From Sporothrix humicola (Eukaryota > Ascomycota > Sordariomycetes > Ophiostomatales > Ophiostomataceae): a stretch of 64,000 bases of DNA. Below the pieces are notes generated by a model. The model had not been told where the DNA came from. It searched no databases and worked only from the letters and a program-made list of their open reading frames with translations. The stretch is taken from assembly GCA_021396245.1 (NCBI GenBank), contig WNYE01000135.1, positions 1-64,000 of the forward strand, given 5' to 3'. Positions 54,026 through 64,000 of the stretch are shown here, piece after piece (within the stretch, counting starts at the first letter, position 1; each line of letters begins with the position of its first letter). The translations under genes were made by a program, and so were the position numbers.

Positions 54026-57000
54026 CATGTCGAAACGGTCGAGACACGCTACGATGGATGATGGGCGATGGACAATGTACCCCAGACAGACTTGTCGTCG
54101 GCACATGGCAAACGAATGTGATGGAGTGAATGGTGTGGCTGCATCGTTTATTGGCGAAAAGGGGAAAAGGGGAATGCAGGAATGTGAGAGTCAAATAAGA
54201 TCAAGTCCACTCAAATCGACTAAAATCAACCAAATCAAAAGACACCAGTGAAGACACCAGAGAAGACACCCAGGGAAGCATAATGCGCCCAATATAGGCA
54301 AACAAGCGACAGCTATTTGCTCACAGCTGCCATGCAGGATGTCCAGTTAGGAAAAGAAAGGGCCACTTGCGTTGCAGGTTATCAAATGTTTATCCACGAT
54401 ATGCTCGAGTCTTATTCAAATTTAAGTCCTGTCTAAAAAATATCCATACGAGTACGACACCCTGGGGGATTGTTACTTTTTTTCTTTGATGCCTTCTTTC
54501 TCTTGTCCTTCCGGTAATCCAGTCTGGAAGGCAACGACAACCTCGGATCCCGGAGTCGACGTAGCATTCTATCTGATGTTCTTCGTCTGTATTTTAGGCG
54601 AGCTTTAACGAGCCTCATTTATCTTCGCCTCATCGAGTACAAACGATTCATACACAGTACTAAGCTCGCGAGTTGAATCCTTCTCGGCCAGGCCCCAGGC
54701 ACGCCCCTCCTGTTTGCGTTGTCCTCACGGCGAGCTTGCTCCTGGCCGACTTTCGGTCTAAATCCTTCACCTTGCACAGTACTGTCGTATTATTTCTTGA
54801 ATTCTTCTGTCTTACGCCTTACTTGTGTGTCGAAATATTTATTTTATTCTCCGCAAAAGAAGTGGCTCTCACCTTACGATACCACTTCTCTTCTGGGTCT
54901 TCTTTTTCTTGCCCTTGTCCTGTTCGGAAGCTGCCGGGGTGAACTGACCTTGTCCTTGACCTTGACTCGAAACAAAAAAGGGAAAAGTAGCGGATACAAC
55001 ATTAGAACTCGTTCGCAGTTGGTTTGGGGCTTTTCGGACGATTCTCGTGCACTGGCCTGTTGATCGTCCGCGATCATCTCCGTTCGTTCTCCGTTCTCCA
55101 TTGCGTTCTCCGTCATTTTAGGTGTTATTCTCCGTTTTGCGACATATCGTATGGAGTACAAACATAATACAAAGTACAAGTACATTGCAAATAGGAAATA
55201 GGAAATCTAGGTCACGACATCGCGAATCTTTGGGCTTCTCCTTCTTGGCTAGACTCGTCACTTTATCACACTTGCTTTCTTTTTCTTCCTTTCCTTCTCT
55301 TTTTTCCTGTCCGTTGTTCTTGAAGAGTCTTGAATGGCGCCGATCAACACGAGGGCAATCGACTTTCGTTTCGTTTTTCTCCTTGTGCAGCCACGGGCCT
55401 CCACTTTGCCTCCACCACACCTGTCAAAAAATGTGCTCGATGGGCGCCAGGCGCCTTTTGACTCCTGTTCTGGATTATGTGCAGCTTGTACCCCATCTGC
55501 GTCTGCAGGAGAAAAAAAAATAGAAATAGAAATAAGGCTTGGGCTGGGGCGGCCTAGGCTCACTACAGACAAGAGCGTCATGTCATCAAATAAGATGGCA
55601 ACGGCTACAAGGTTGGAGTTTACTACATAGTACTCCGTACGGGATATGGAAACGGCCAATGCCACTTGCTGCTGAATTTATTGCCTATTTTATTCTTGGT
55701 TTGTTCGATTTTCTTTTGATTTCTTTTCCCCTGATTTTTATTTCTTATTTTTTTTTTTTTGCTTGCATTTATACTTGTACTTATACTTTCCCATTTTCAG
55801 CTACAGCCGTTTCATTTTATCTGACTGGCTCACGCCCTTTCTTCTCCAAATTCTCTTGGGGCCCTTTCTTTTGCATTGACAGCGGCAGCTAGGGTGGCCC
55901 TTGATGGTGGATGCCCCATCGTATCGTCAGGGGTGTGGATGCGGATTTTGGAGTTTTTGGTGTGGGCTTTTCTGGGAATGGTGGAGGTAAGGGCCCGCTC
56001 CATCTCGTTGGCGTGTTGTCAAGCAGGGCAGACGGGTCTTGGCCAGTGGTCTGGCCCTCTGTATTCAGAGTCTTTGACTCTTTAGTGTTGTGGCCTGCCA
56101 ACATTTTGATCACCAGCGGCGCGCCTTTCACACTCTTCACTCACACTTGTTTCTAACATGCATAGAGACAGCCTGTGTAGGACAGGGGTTAAGTACTTCT
56201 ACTTGTACTAGTGAGGCAAAAGAAACTTACTCCGTAAAGTAAACAGCTGGAAGACAGCTGGAACTAACGAAATCCTCTGATGTTCAAGTAAAAATCTGAC
56301 AAAAATGGCCCGGTGCAGCCTCCAAAAGATACTCCACAGAAAATCTTCACCAATTTGCATCTTACACGCCCCTCCCCTAACTCACGCCCCTGGCTCTGTT
56401 CTAAAAACGTCGTAAAAAAGCCCGCCATTGTTTGAGAAAACGAGCACAGCAAAGCGTCTGATGATACTGAAAGGACCGTTGAAGAATTGAAGAAGAGATT
56501 AATTTGAGGTAAAGAAATGAGACAAACGATGGAAGAAAAGAAAGAAGAGATATATATGGAGAACCAATTGAGTGGATATGATTAATGATACCAAATAAAT
56601 TTATGAAGATACGAACTGTCGTCTGCTAAACGGCCGACTTTTTTATTGAGTTAGCAAACAGGAGGAACAGCTCAAAACGGGCGAGAAATACAACCACACG
56701 GCCCATATCTTATCATAGCAACGATACATACAAATGCTCCGTATGTCGTGCGTCTATCATGAAAGTAATGACCGAGCTCAGAAGGGGACAAGTTTATATT
56801 TAGTAATTTGAAAAAGACGCCTCGTTGTTTTGTGTACTTATATTCTTATTGTCGTATTGAGCAAACAACCGTCCAAACATTGCACAATATCCGTGCACAA
56901 ATGGTTCGTCGCCTTTCCTAGACACGGACATGAATAAAATCAAAAGTTGCTCACATAAATTTATTCTTTCCCTGCCGCTGAGAAAAATCCGTTCCCGGCG

Positions 57001-58187
57001 CAAGTCCACGTATATCGCACCCATGCCATGCGTTGTCGTCATCGTGTATCAGAACTCCGTCGAAAAGACGAATACAAAATACATTGACAACTACTCGACT
57101 ATGAATAAGATAAACGGAGTGGGCAGGGACCAGCAACTCCAAAACAAAAGCCAGAAAGTCAGGTGTTTCTTAGGAAAACAATCCCGACAGTGGAAAAACA
57201 AGCAACAGACGATGCCCGACGAAAGCAGTGAAAAAGAAACAAATGGATAAAGGACAGCTAACAAGTCGAAGAGTGACAATGAACAGCAGACAACAGACGA
57301 TAGTCGACCTTGAAGAGAGGAGACGTTGACATGGGTGGTGTCAAAAAAAAATCCCCGATGCAGGCAAAAGAAGGAGCGGGCAGGGGTCATTTGAGGTTGC
57401 GTGGGCGGCTCGCAGGGGGGTGATTTCCAGGTCGTCGTCCAGTTGCACTGAGTTCAGTCTTCTCTTCCTCCCCCAGCCCCTGGTCTGTCTGTGTGTCAAC
57501 GTGTGGCCCTGCACTTGTTTCGAAACAAGTTTTCCCTGTCTCTTTCATGAGAGGCGTGGTCGGTTTTTTTTTTTTACTCTGAAAAAAAGAGTGTCCCTTT
57601 CCCTACGACATACTTTCGTTCTGACTTATTTCTTTTCGAGGTTGTTTTCGTCCTTCGTTCGTCCAGTGGTCCTAGCCCTGTCTTCGGTCCTTCTCCCCTG
57701 CCAAAAGTTTGACAAGAGGCCTTTTGGACCTTTTGCACTCTCCCTAGACTCTGGCTCTGCGCGGCAGGATGAGGCGGAGCTGTGTTCTGTAACAGAGCGT
57801 CAAATCCACCCTTGTCCACTGTCACTCCTCCGGGCCCCTCCGTCGATTCGTGCCCAGTTGCCAGTGGGTCTCACTACACCACTTCGTTTTCCCTTTTCGG
57901 GCTTGTCAATGTTATTCGTTGTGTTGTCAGTTAGTCACTATTGGCGTCTTGTTTGTCACTAGTATCACTGTTGCCCTTCGGTGCTGTTCAAAGATATTAT
58001 ATATTTTTATTTTATTTTGGGGCTTTTGAAGTGTGTTGTATTGCGCGGAAAGGTGGTATATCATAACCGGGTATAGAAGGCGGATAACAGCAATAATAAT
58101 AATAACAAACAATCAAGGAAACTCGTTCCAGCGTTCCAAGGCACTGCCTTGTACTAGCATAATTTTGTGAGTGCCTCAGCGATGCAT

Positions 58188-59763
58188 TTAGTAGCCGTAA
58201 TCGCTATGGGGACTCGCGTGGTGGTGCCGGTCCATGTGGTTGCGGTCGTTGGAGTTGTTCATCGACGACGGCCGTGGCTCCAGCTGCCGATCGTATGAAG
58301 AAGAGTAATGGCGTTCGGGCGATTCGAACATACGCTCGCCGGAAGGCATGTTGTACCCCCTACGGCGCCCGCCTCCTGGGCTCATGCTGCGGCTGTCGTT
58401 CATGTTGCCGCTCATACCGCTGCTACCGTCCTGGCCATTCGACATGGCATCAGTAGCACGAGCATCGTTGAGCAGCCCTGGCAGTTGGCGGCGGCGTGCA
58501 TTGATAAACCAATTGCTGATTTGATCTGCGAGGAAAAAAAGAAGACATAGGTTAGCCAACCGTTGATGGCTCATGCCCAATCGCAAAAACCAAACAAGAT
58601 AGTTAGAAGCATAGACATGGATATCAAAACTTACTCATTTGCAGACCCGTCTTCTGTATGAGCTCCTGCTTCTCATCTTCAGACGGATAGGGGTGGTTCA
58701 GGTGGGTAAGAAACCAAGCCCGCAACTTCTCAGTGGTCTCCTTTGGCAGGTTCCCGCGTCTCTTGCGGGTCTTGTTGTCCAAGCGGTCGCCGAGACGGCC
58801 GTTGTTGGCACTGCCCGGCATGGTAATGCCGCGTCCACGGAACTCGTTGTTGTTACCATAGCAATCCTGCTGATGGTGGTGACGGGGGTAAGAGGACGAG
58901 GATCTAGACGGGTGGCGGTTGTCGTAAGGCATTCCCGCACCTGAAGAGGCTCCTGACGGTGGGAAAGCAGCCCGGTCGAAGCCGTGGATAGAGCCTCCGG
59001 AGAGGGACTGTGTGCGCGTAGGGTGCTGCTGATACGGACCAGAGCCGCCACTGAACGAGTGCGAATGCTGGGAGTGCTGCGTATGCTGTTGGTGGTGATG
59101 GTGGTGCGGGTGGTCGGTGTCCATCATATGGGGAGGGCCAGCAAACGAAGGACGGTCGGAGCCTGCGTAGTGAGCAGCCGAGTCTGTGTAGCGCCGGGAT
59201 GTCGACCACGCCTCGCCGTCGGCCATGTTGCTGTAGGCGGGAGAGGACTGCGGTGATGATCCGATAGAGCCAGTTACTCCTCCCTCGGCCATACCAGAGT
59301 GCTCGGCGCGGTGGTGGTCGTTGATGTACGGGATGCTGCTGCTGTAGCCTCTGGGGATCTGGCTGTAGCGCTCCTCACGCTCACGCTCGGCGTTGCCATA
59401 GGTAAAGGGCATGCGCATCTCCCGCTCGTTGTCGTTGGACAGCACATAGGTGTTGTCGCGAGCACTGGCAAGAGTTTCGTTTGCGGTGTAGGGCGAGTGG
59501 GACATCCGCGGAGCAGACGGCACCGAGGGTGCTCTGGACGAGGCCGCAGTGCTGTCAGACGGTCCCGAGTAGTAGAAGCTGAGTGCCTCACGGATAGGGG
59601 GTAGAGAGAGGGATGATGAGGGAGCGTCCTGGGATCGCGGTGCCGGGAGGCCCTGCGAGTGTGGTGGGAGTTGATTGCTGGGGCCACGCATGGCGAGTGT
59701 GCTGCTCGGCCCAAAGGCCGAGCGTGTTGCTGGGTGGTCTCTCATGACTTCGGCGACGGTCAT
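58188..59763 (-). CDS. TALE (KN-type) homeodomain transcription factor
   Basis: Exons 59763-58635 and 58525-58188, with a 109-nt intron (GTAAGT donor, CTAAC branch site, CAG acceptor), encode 488 residues. The homeodomain (~residues 331-391) contains KTRKRRGNLPKETTEKLRAW, LNHPYPSEDEKQ, and across the intron LQM|NQISNWFINARRRQLP, where the third-helix Asn and Arg contact DNA. The three extra residues between helices 1 and 2 (PYP) define the TALE class. The N-terminal ~320 residues are disordered, rich in Ser, Pro and His (HHHHHQQH), likely regulatory. Fungal TALE proteins regulate development, conidiation or cell-cycle genes. The intron in the recognition helix is a common TALE position. The gene lies alone in a 15-kb gene-poor region. 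Confidence 0.95.
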
Positions 59764-60164
59764 GTCGTGAGTGTGTGTCGTGGAAGATCAGCTTGGCTTA
59801 ATATTAAGATGCTGTGTTGGATGTTATGCTTTTTGAGGATGTTTGCTATCGGAGGATGCTACTCCATATGTCTGTGGCGAGGCGAATGGGAGAACTGGGC
59901 AGCAAGACAGTGACGAGGTCAGAGAGAATGGTGATTCCTATGATGTGTAGTGATGTGTGGTGATGTGTGGTGAGCAAGTAATTAAAAGGCGGCAAATATG
60001 GTCGAGTGTCCAGCACGTCGTTGTTGGGATATTTGGCGCCGAGGATGCGGGTATTTTAATACAGTTGGTTGCAAGGAAGAGAAGGAGAGAAAGAGAAGAG
60101 GAAAGAGAAAGTAAGAAGATGATGAGGAAGATGGACGGGAAGGGTCAAACTATTTTATGCCAAA

Positions 60165-60188
60165 GATGTGACCAAGGATGTGACCAAA
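60165..60188. repeat. Two 12-nt direct repeats (GATGTGACCAAG/A)
   Basis: Two adjacent units differ only in the last base. Alone this is weak, but its 12-nt length matches three other arrays in the region. Confidence 0.75.
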
Positions 60189-62042
60189 CTGTCTTTGTAG
60201 TAATGGTATGAGAATATGTCAAGACAGGAGAAAAGAAAGAAAAATAATGTCAAGAGGTCCTCCAAGGCTGGGCCGGAAGAAACAAACAAGAAGAAAAAGG
60301 GAAACAATATCCCTTTATACAGAAAGGAGGGAAGCCAACAAAAAAGAACCACAAGAGCTAGAAGAAACAGGCCCAGGAGCAAGGCCAGAGGAATGAAAAG
60401 GGTGAGACCGGGGGCGTGGCAGGTTGGCAGACTGTACTTGAGTAGTGAGTAGTGTGGGTTGGCATGGGTCAGACAAGGTGCCAGGATGCGCCGGGAGTTG
60501 GGTCGAGGTGGAGGAGTAATGGTGGTGGAGGTCGTGGTGGTGTTGGTGAAGAAAAGAAGAAAACTGTCGAGGCATATTACAAGTGCGTAGTAAGTTAGGG
60601 GCTTTTACTGACTTGCGCCCAGAGCTGTCCGGGAGGGCAGGAACGTAAACTCGTCTGCACGTCAAATGATACTTCCAGTCCTCAGTCGAAGGTACACGGA
60701 TGGCTGGAAAGGGAAGGAGCGGTGCTGGCAGAGGAAGGAGCTACTGTGTACTGTGTGTAAGATACAAGGCCTAGCCTATGGCGTACAGGGCAGCAGGGGA
60801 AAGAAGTGGCGTGCGAGGTGACTGGCGTCGATTTTCGAGAAGGAAGCTACGATGGGGGTGGCGGATAGCCCTGAGAGGCCCAAGGGGCAGCAAAATGAGA
60901 AGTATTACTCCAACGGCAGGTACGAGGGCAGGAAGTATCTCAGGTATCCAGGTATCTTCTTTGCGCAACGGGCAAGAGCGACCGAGACCTCTGGCCCCAA
61001 AACAGAGCCACAAGGAAATACTCCGTACAGGTACTCCGTCCACCACACTAGGAAGGAGCACTAGAAGAAAGGTTAATCAACGGACGGCGTGTCGTGTGGA
61101 TAGCCCTTTTCGTGCTCTTTCCTCTTCTGTCGCAGCTCTGGTCAGATCCCTCTAAATTGGTGGGGGAGTCACCGATCGCCCTGTGAATCGGCCTGTTGGG
61201 CAATCACGCGGGAAAGAACTCGCCCAGAAGCAACGTCTGTCCGGCTTTTGCGTGCACCACCCCTTCGTCTCCATTCCTCTCCCTTTTCTTGTTCCTCTTG
61301 TTTGGTTTTGCCGTCCATGCGCATTTTCTGCCTCTGTTTTTCGTCTTTTCTATACCTTAGGCTCTTTCTTTTCGGGCCCTTTCCTATTTTTACTCTTCTT
61401 GGGCTCTTTTTTCCTGCTCTTTTCGACTCGTCCTATGGCCTTGTCCTTGTGTCGTCGCCCTTTTCTCCTTTCTCATTCTTTGTTTTTCTATTCTTGTTCC
61501 TTTTTTCCCCTCGAGGATCCCCTTCCAACTGAAGTTGCCTTTCGTCGGCTTCCTCTTCCCAGCCTAGGGGCTGCCCATGGCAGACTGGGACTTGGGACTA
61601 ATTGCAAGGGCTAGACGTGCGGACTTGGCGGGCAGTCAACCCCAAGCTCGACCAAGGCAATTGGCGGACAACCCGAGTACTAGAACGGAGAAAACAGTCA
61701 ACGGGCCAAGATGCTCTGCAGTCTTACAACACAAGTGTTGATGTCGTACCTGTAGCGTGCTGGTCCTGGGGAATCCAGACACGCTAGCTCCCAAGACACT
61801 AAGAGCCCCAAGACACCACACGCAGGGCACGGACATGGGGCGACAGAAACAGAAACAACGGGTTGTAACGTGGATTTGCTGATCGACCAAGATGTAATTG
61901 GATTTGATATGCCAGGAGGAGCGCCTACGATCGACTCCGCTTGCGATTGCCAGGAGGAACAACGATTTGCAAAGATTTGCAAAGACGACGAAGGTGGAAA
62001 CGAAGAGGAGAAGAGGAGGAAAAAAGAGCACGAAAAGAGCAC

Positions 62043-62046
<4 letters not shown>

Positions 62047-62084
<38 letters not shown>
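62047..62084. repeat. (AG)19 microsatellite
   Basis: An uninterrupted AG dinucleotide run of 38 nt. Likely highly length-variable between strains. Confidence 0.95.
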
Positions 62085-62085
<1 letters not shown>

Positions 62086-63004
62086 AGCCGGATGCGACGA
62101 CAAGGCAAGAATCAAGGGGAAACAAACACAACTGCTGAGAATCGGCTTTTGAGAACATAAAGAAACAGATCCGGCAAGAAGGGGAAGACCAGGGGGTGCA
62201 ACTGGGCGCCAAACTTGGAACTACAAAAAAAAAAAGACGTTGAAGAGACGCTGCAGGAACGCCTCAAATTCGAAGGATAAAAACAAAACCATAAAAAAAG
62301 ACAGAAAAGACAGAAAACAACACCGGGGAACATGGGTGACTCCAAAGAACACGAACGCTGGCGGCAACATGTGGCCGGAGCACAAAAGGATGCAGGCCAT
62401 GCAGAAGCCGAAACAGTGGCAGAGTCAAGAGACCAGGAAGACAGGACTACAGGATAGCACGAAAGAAACCGGAAGGAGAAGAAGACGACGAACAAGAAGA
62501 AGAAGAAGAAGAAGCAAAAGCAGGAATAGGAAGGCAGAAAGGAGGGAGCGACTATCGACGAAGGAGGTGGCGGAGATATGCTGAAAAAGAAACTACCGGG
62601 CTGCCAACTACGGCAAAGGGTGTGAGTAGTCAGGTTTGTGCGTCGTAGGGGTGTGTGAAGGGTGCAATGCGTGAAATGTGTGAAGTGTGTGAAATGAGAA
62701 ATGAAAAGGGATACGAGAACTACCAAAAAAGAAACAAAGAAAGAAAAGAGAGGATCGGGACTGGACAGAGGCAACAACACGCAAAAAAGTCCCTCTGCGG
62801 CCCACATAGGATACTCATGCACGAAATAAACAAGCAAGAACAAGGTCCAAATATGAAAGCCAAAGGACACTATTGTGCATCATGCCATGGCTGTTGTTTC
62901 TTTTTTCCGTCGTAAAATGAGTGGCACAAAATGACAGCAGAGGCAGGGCAAGTGAAGAAGGAAAAGGGCGGATGCAAGAGACAATGGTTCTTGAGCGTCT
63001 TCAG

Positions 63005-63052
63005 AGACATACTCAAAGACATTTTCAAAGACATACTTAGAGACAAACTCAG
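63005..63052. repeat. 12-nt degenerate minisatellite, 4 units (AGACATACTCAA-like)
   Basis: Units are AGACATACTCAA, AGACATTTTCAA, AGACATACTTAG and AGACAAACTCAG, so divergence is greater than in the arrays at 48.8 and 53.8 kb. The plus-strand reading gives a RDILKDIFKDIL pattern; there is no evidence that it is translated. Confidence 0.75.
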
Positions 63053-64000
63053 ATACACACCCGCCACAGCGTCTCGTGGTTTCAGTGACGCCGCTCCCTT
63101 TCTTGTTTCCCTTGATCTTTTCTTTTGGTTTGTTTTATGTATTTTTTTGCCTCGCACTCACCCCAGCTCCGTTGTGCTTCTGGGGCATGGATTCCCCTTC
63201 ATCGGCCGGGACGATGGTGATCAGAGATGCGAATTTTCCGATGGGGTTTGGGTTTTCTTGGGTTTCAGAGCCTTCTGTTGATGTTCTTTTCTGTCGGCGT
63301 CCCCTTGTTTGTCAAACCAGCCATCACCACCAGCCACCTCCATGAAGTGCGCCGAACATGCCGTTGTCTGTCACGACTCCTGGAAGGCAAGGTCCAGGAT
63401 CAATTCCAGAAAGATACAGAACCAGGTCCAGGATTATCCAGGACTGGGTTGAGCTGAGTCTTGGTAAAGAGGGAGGAACATCTGGAATATCTTAGGGGAT
63501 GGTGAACCTTGACATGCTATTTGTTATTTGTTTGCGTAGACAGGAAATAAAAAACCAAGAATTAAAGAGGAAATTCGCCGCCGCAGCCACATCACGATCA
63601 TCACCATCGTTTCATTCAACTGGCACAGGCCATCAAGGAGGAGCCAGGGGCTGGACTAAAAAAGAGGCGGATATAAGCACTCACGGCTCACGGCTCAAGA
63701 CTCACGTCTGTTGTTTGTTGGTGAGAAGCACGGCCTCATCTGGCCAAGAAAAAACCGTGTGCAGTATATACACAGTATGTGCATTGTATCAAGCCAGTCG
63801 TGGCTCCTAAATGCAATGAGAGAATAGGGGCTTGCTTCTTACCATTGAAAGTGATAGACATGCATCTAGCACCGATATCTCACAAGTATCGTATCTTACA
63901 AGCACAGCGACTGCTTTGCATACGGCCCCTGTCCCTGCTAGGCTGTTCGATGTGCCCTTGTTCGTATTTCTTTGAGCAAAAATACGTTGGCGGGTGGGAG

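Larger units (their letters stand above)
47082..58187. other. 11.1-kb gene-free region
   Basis: No supported gene. Tandem repeats include a four-unit 12-nt minisatellite at 48817-48864, an 8-nt AGATTGTC array at 49305-49344, a GTGTTTT array at 52925-52945, and the 12-nt array flanking an assembly gap at 53829-54025. Many T/C-rich stretches occur. Copies of TACTCCGTA lie at 47512, 55631 and 56228. Candidate ORFs are low-complexity or stop-poor by composition only. Long non-coding transcripts are possible but cannot be shown. Confidence 0.6.
59764..64000. other. 4.2-kb gene-free region at the right edge
   Basis: No supported gene. Features are two adjacent 12-nt repeats GATGTGACCAAG/A (60165-60188), motif TACTCCGTA at 61019-61027 with a near-copy at 61032-61040, a (AG)19 microsatellite (62047-62084), and a 12-nt array at 63005-63052. 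Upstream regions next to 59763 are G/A-rich, as expected for a minus-strand 5' leader. Confidence 0.6.

Noticed and set aside
53807..54194. Minus-strand ORFs through the N gap
   Set aside because: They run through undefined bases and a 12-nt repeat that is a multiple of three, so openness is an artefact.

Overview
This window is nuclear DNA from a filamentous ascomycete (Pezizomycotina), most probably a Sordariomycete. The evidence is: short introns with GTRNGT donors, RCTAAC/RCTGAC branch sites and YAG acceptors; a homoisocitrate dehydrogenase gene (fungal alpha-aminoadipate lysine route); a fungal rhodopsin-domain membrane protein; a Zn2Cys6 regulator with a fungal transcription-factor domain; a fungal TALE homeodomain protein; and a cytosolic-type uL1 very close to other Sordariomycete versions. 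The long gene-free stretches would suit Ophiostomatales (Sporothrix relatives), but that is only a guess. No virus, transposon ORF, tRNA, rRNA or CRISPR array could be supported.

Layout. 1-3 kb: a poly-C edge and non-coding DNA. 3-5.6 kb: a flavodoxin-like NAD(P)H:quinone oxidoreductase (+) converging on LYS12 (-). 7.6-12 kb: a long low-complexity conserved protein (+) converging on a rhodopsin-domain 7-TM protein (-). 14-18 kb: ribosomal protein uL1 (+), the V-ATPase assembly factor Vma22 (+), and a flavin disulfide oxidoreductase (-). 18.5-25.2 kb: a histidine phosphatase (-) divergent from a mitochondrial PPR protein (+), which converges on the kinetochore subunit Mtw1/Mis12 (-). 25.8-32.2 kb: a proline-rich protein (+), TCTP (-) and the sphingolipid C4-hydroxylase SUR2 (+). 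36.9-41.1 kb: a glycogen-binding-like (AMPK-beta/CBM48-type) protein with an unusually long first intron. 42.5-47.1 kb: a six-exon Zn2Cys6 regulator and a prolyl-4-hydroxylase-like 2-oxoglutarate oxygenase. 47-64 kb: about 15 kb of gene-free DNA around one TALE homeobox gene, carrying several 12-nt minisatellites and an assembly gap.

The genes look like ordinary fungal housekeeping and regulatory genes, mostly in convergent or divergent pairs; I see no biosynthetic cluster. The most interesting signals are: a stop codon in the quinone oxidoreductase followed in frame by 78 sense codons ending in a CaaX prenylation box; a 103-nt foldback element upstream of TCTP; a nearly 2-kb intron with a palindromic CCAAT element also found in the upstream promoter; several minisatellites that independently have 12-nt units; and a dispersed TACTCCGTA motif over-represented in non-coding DNA.
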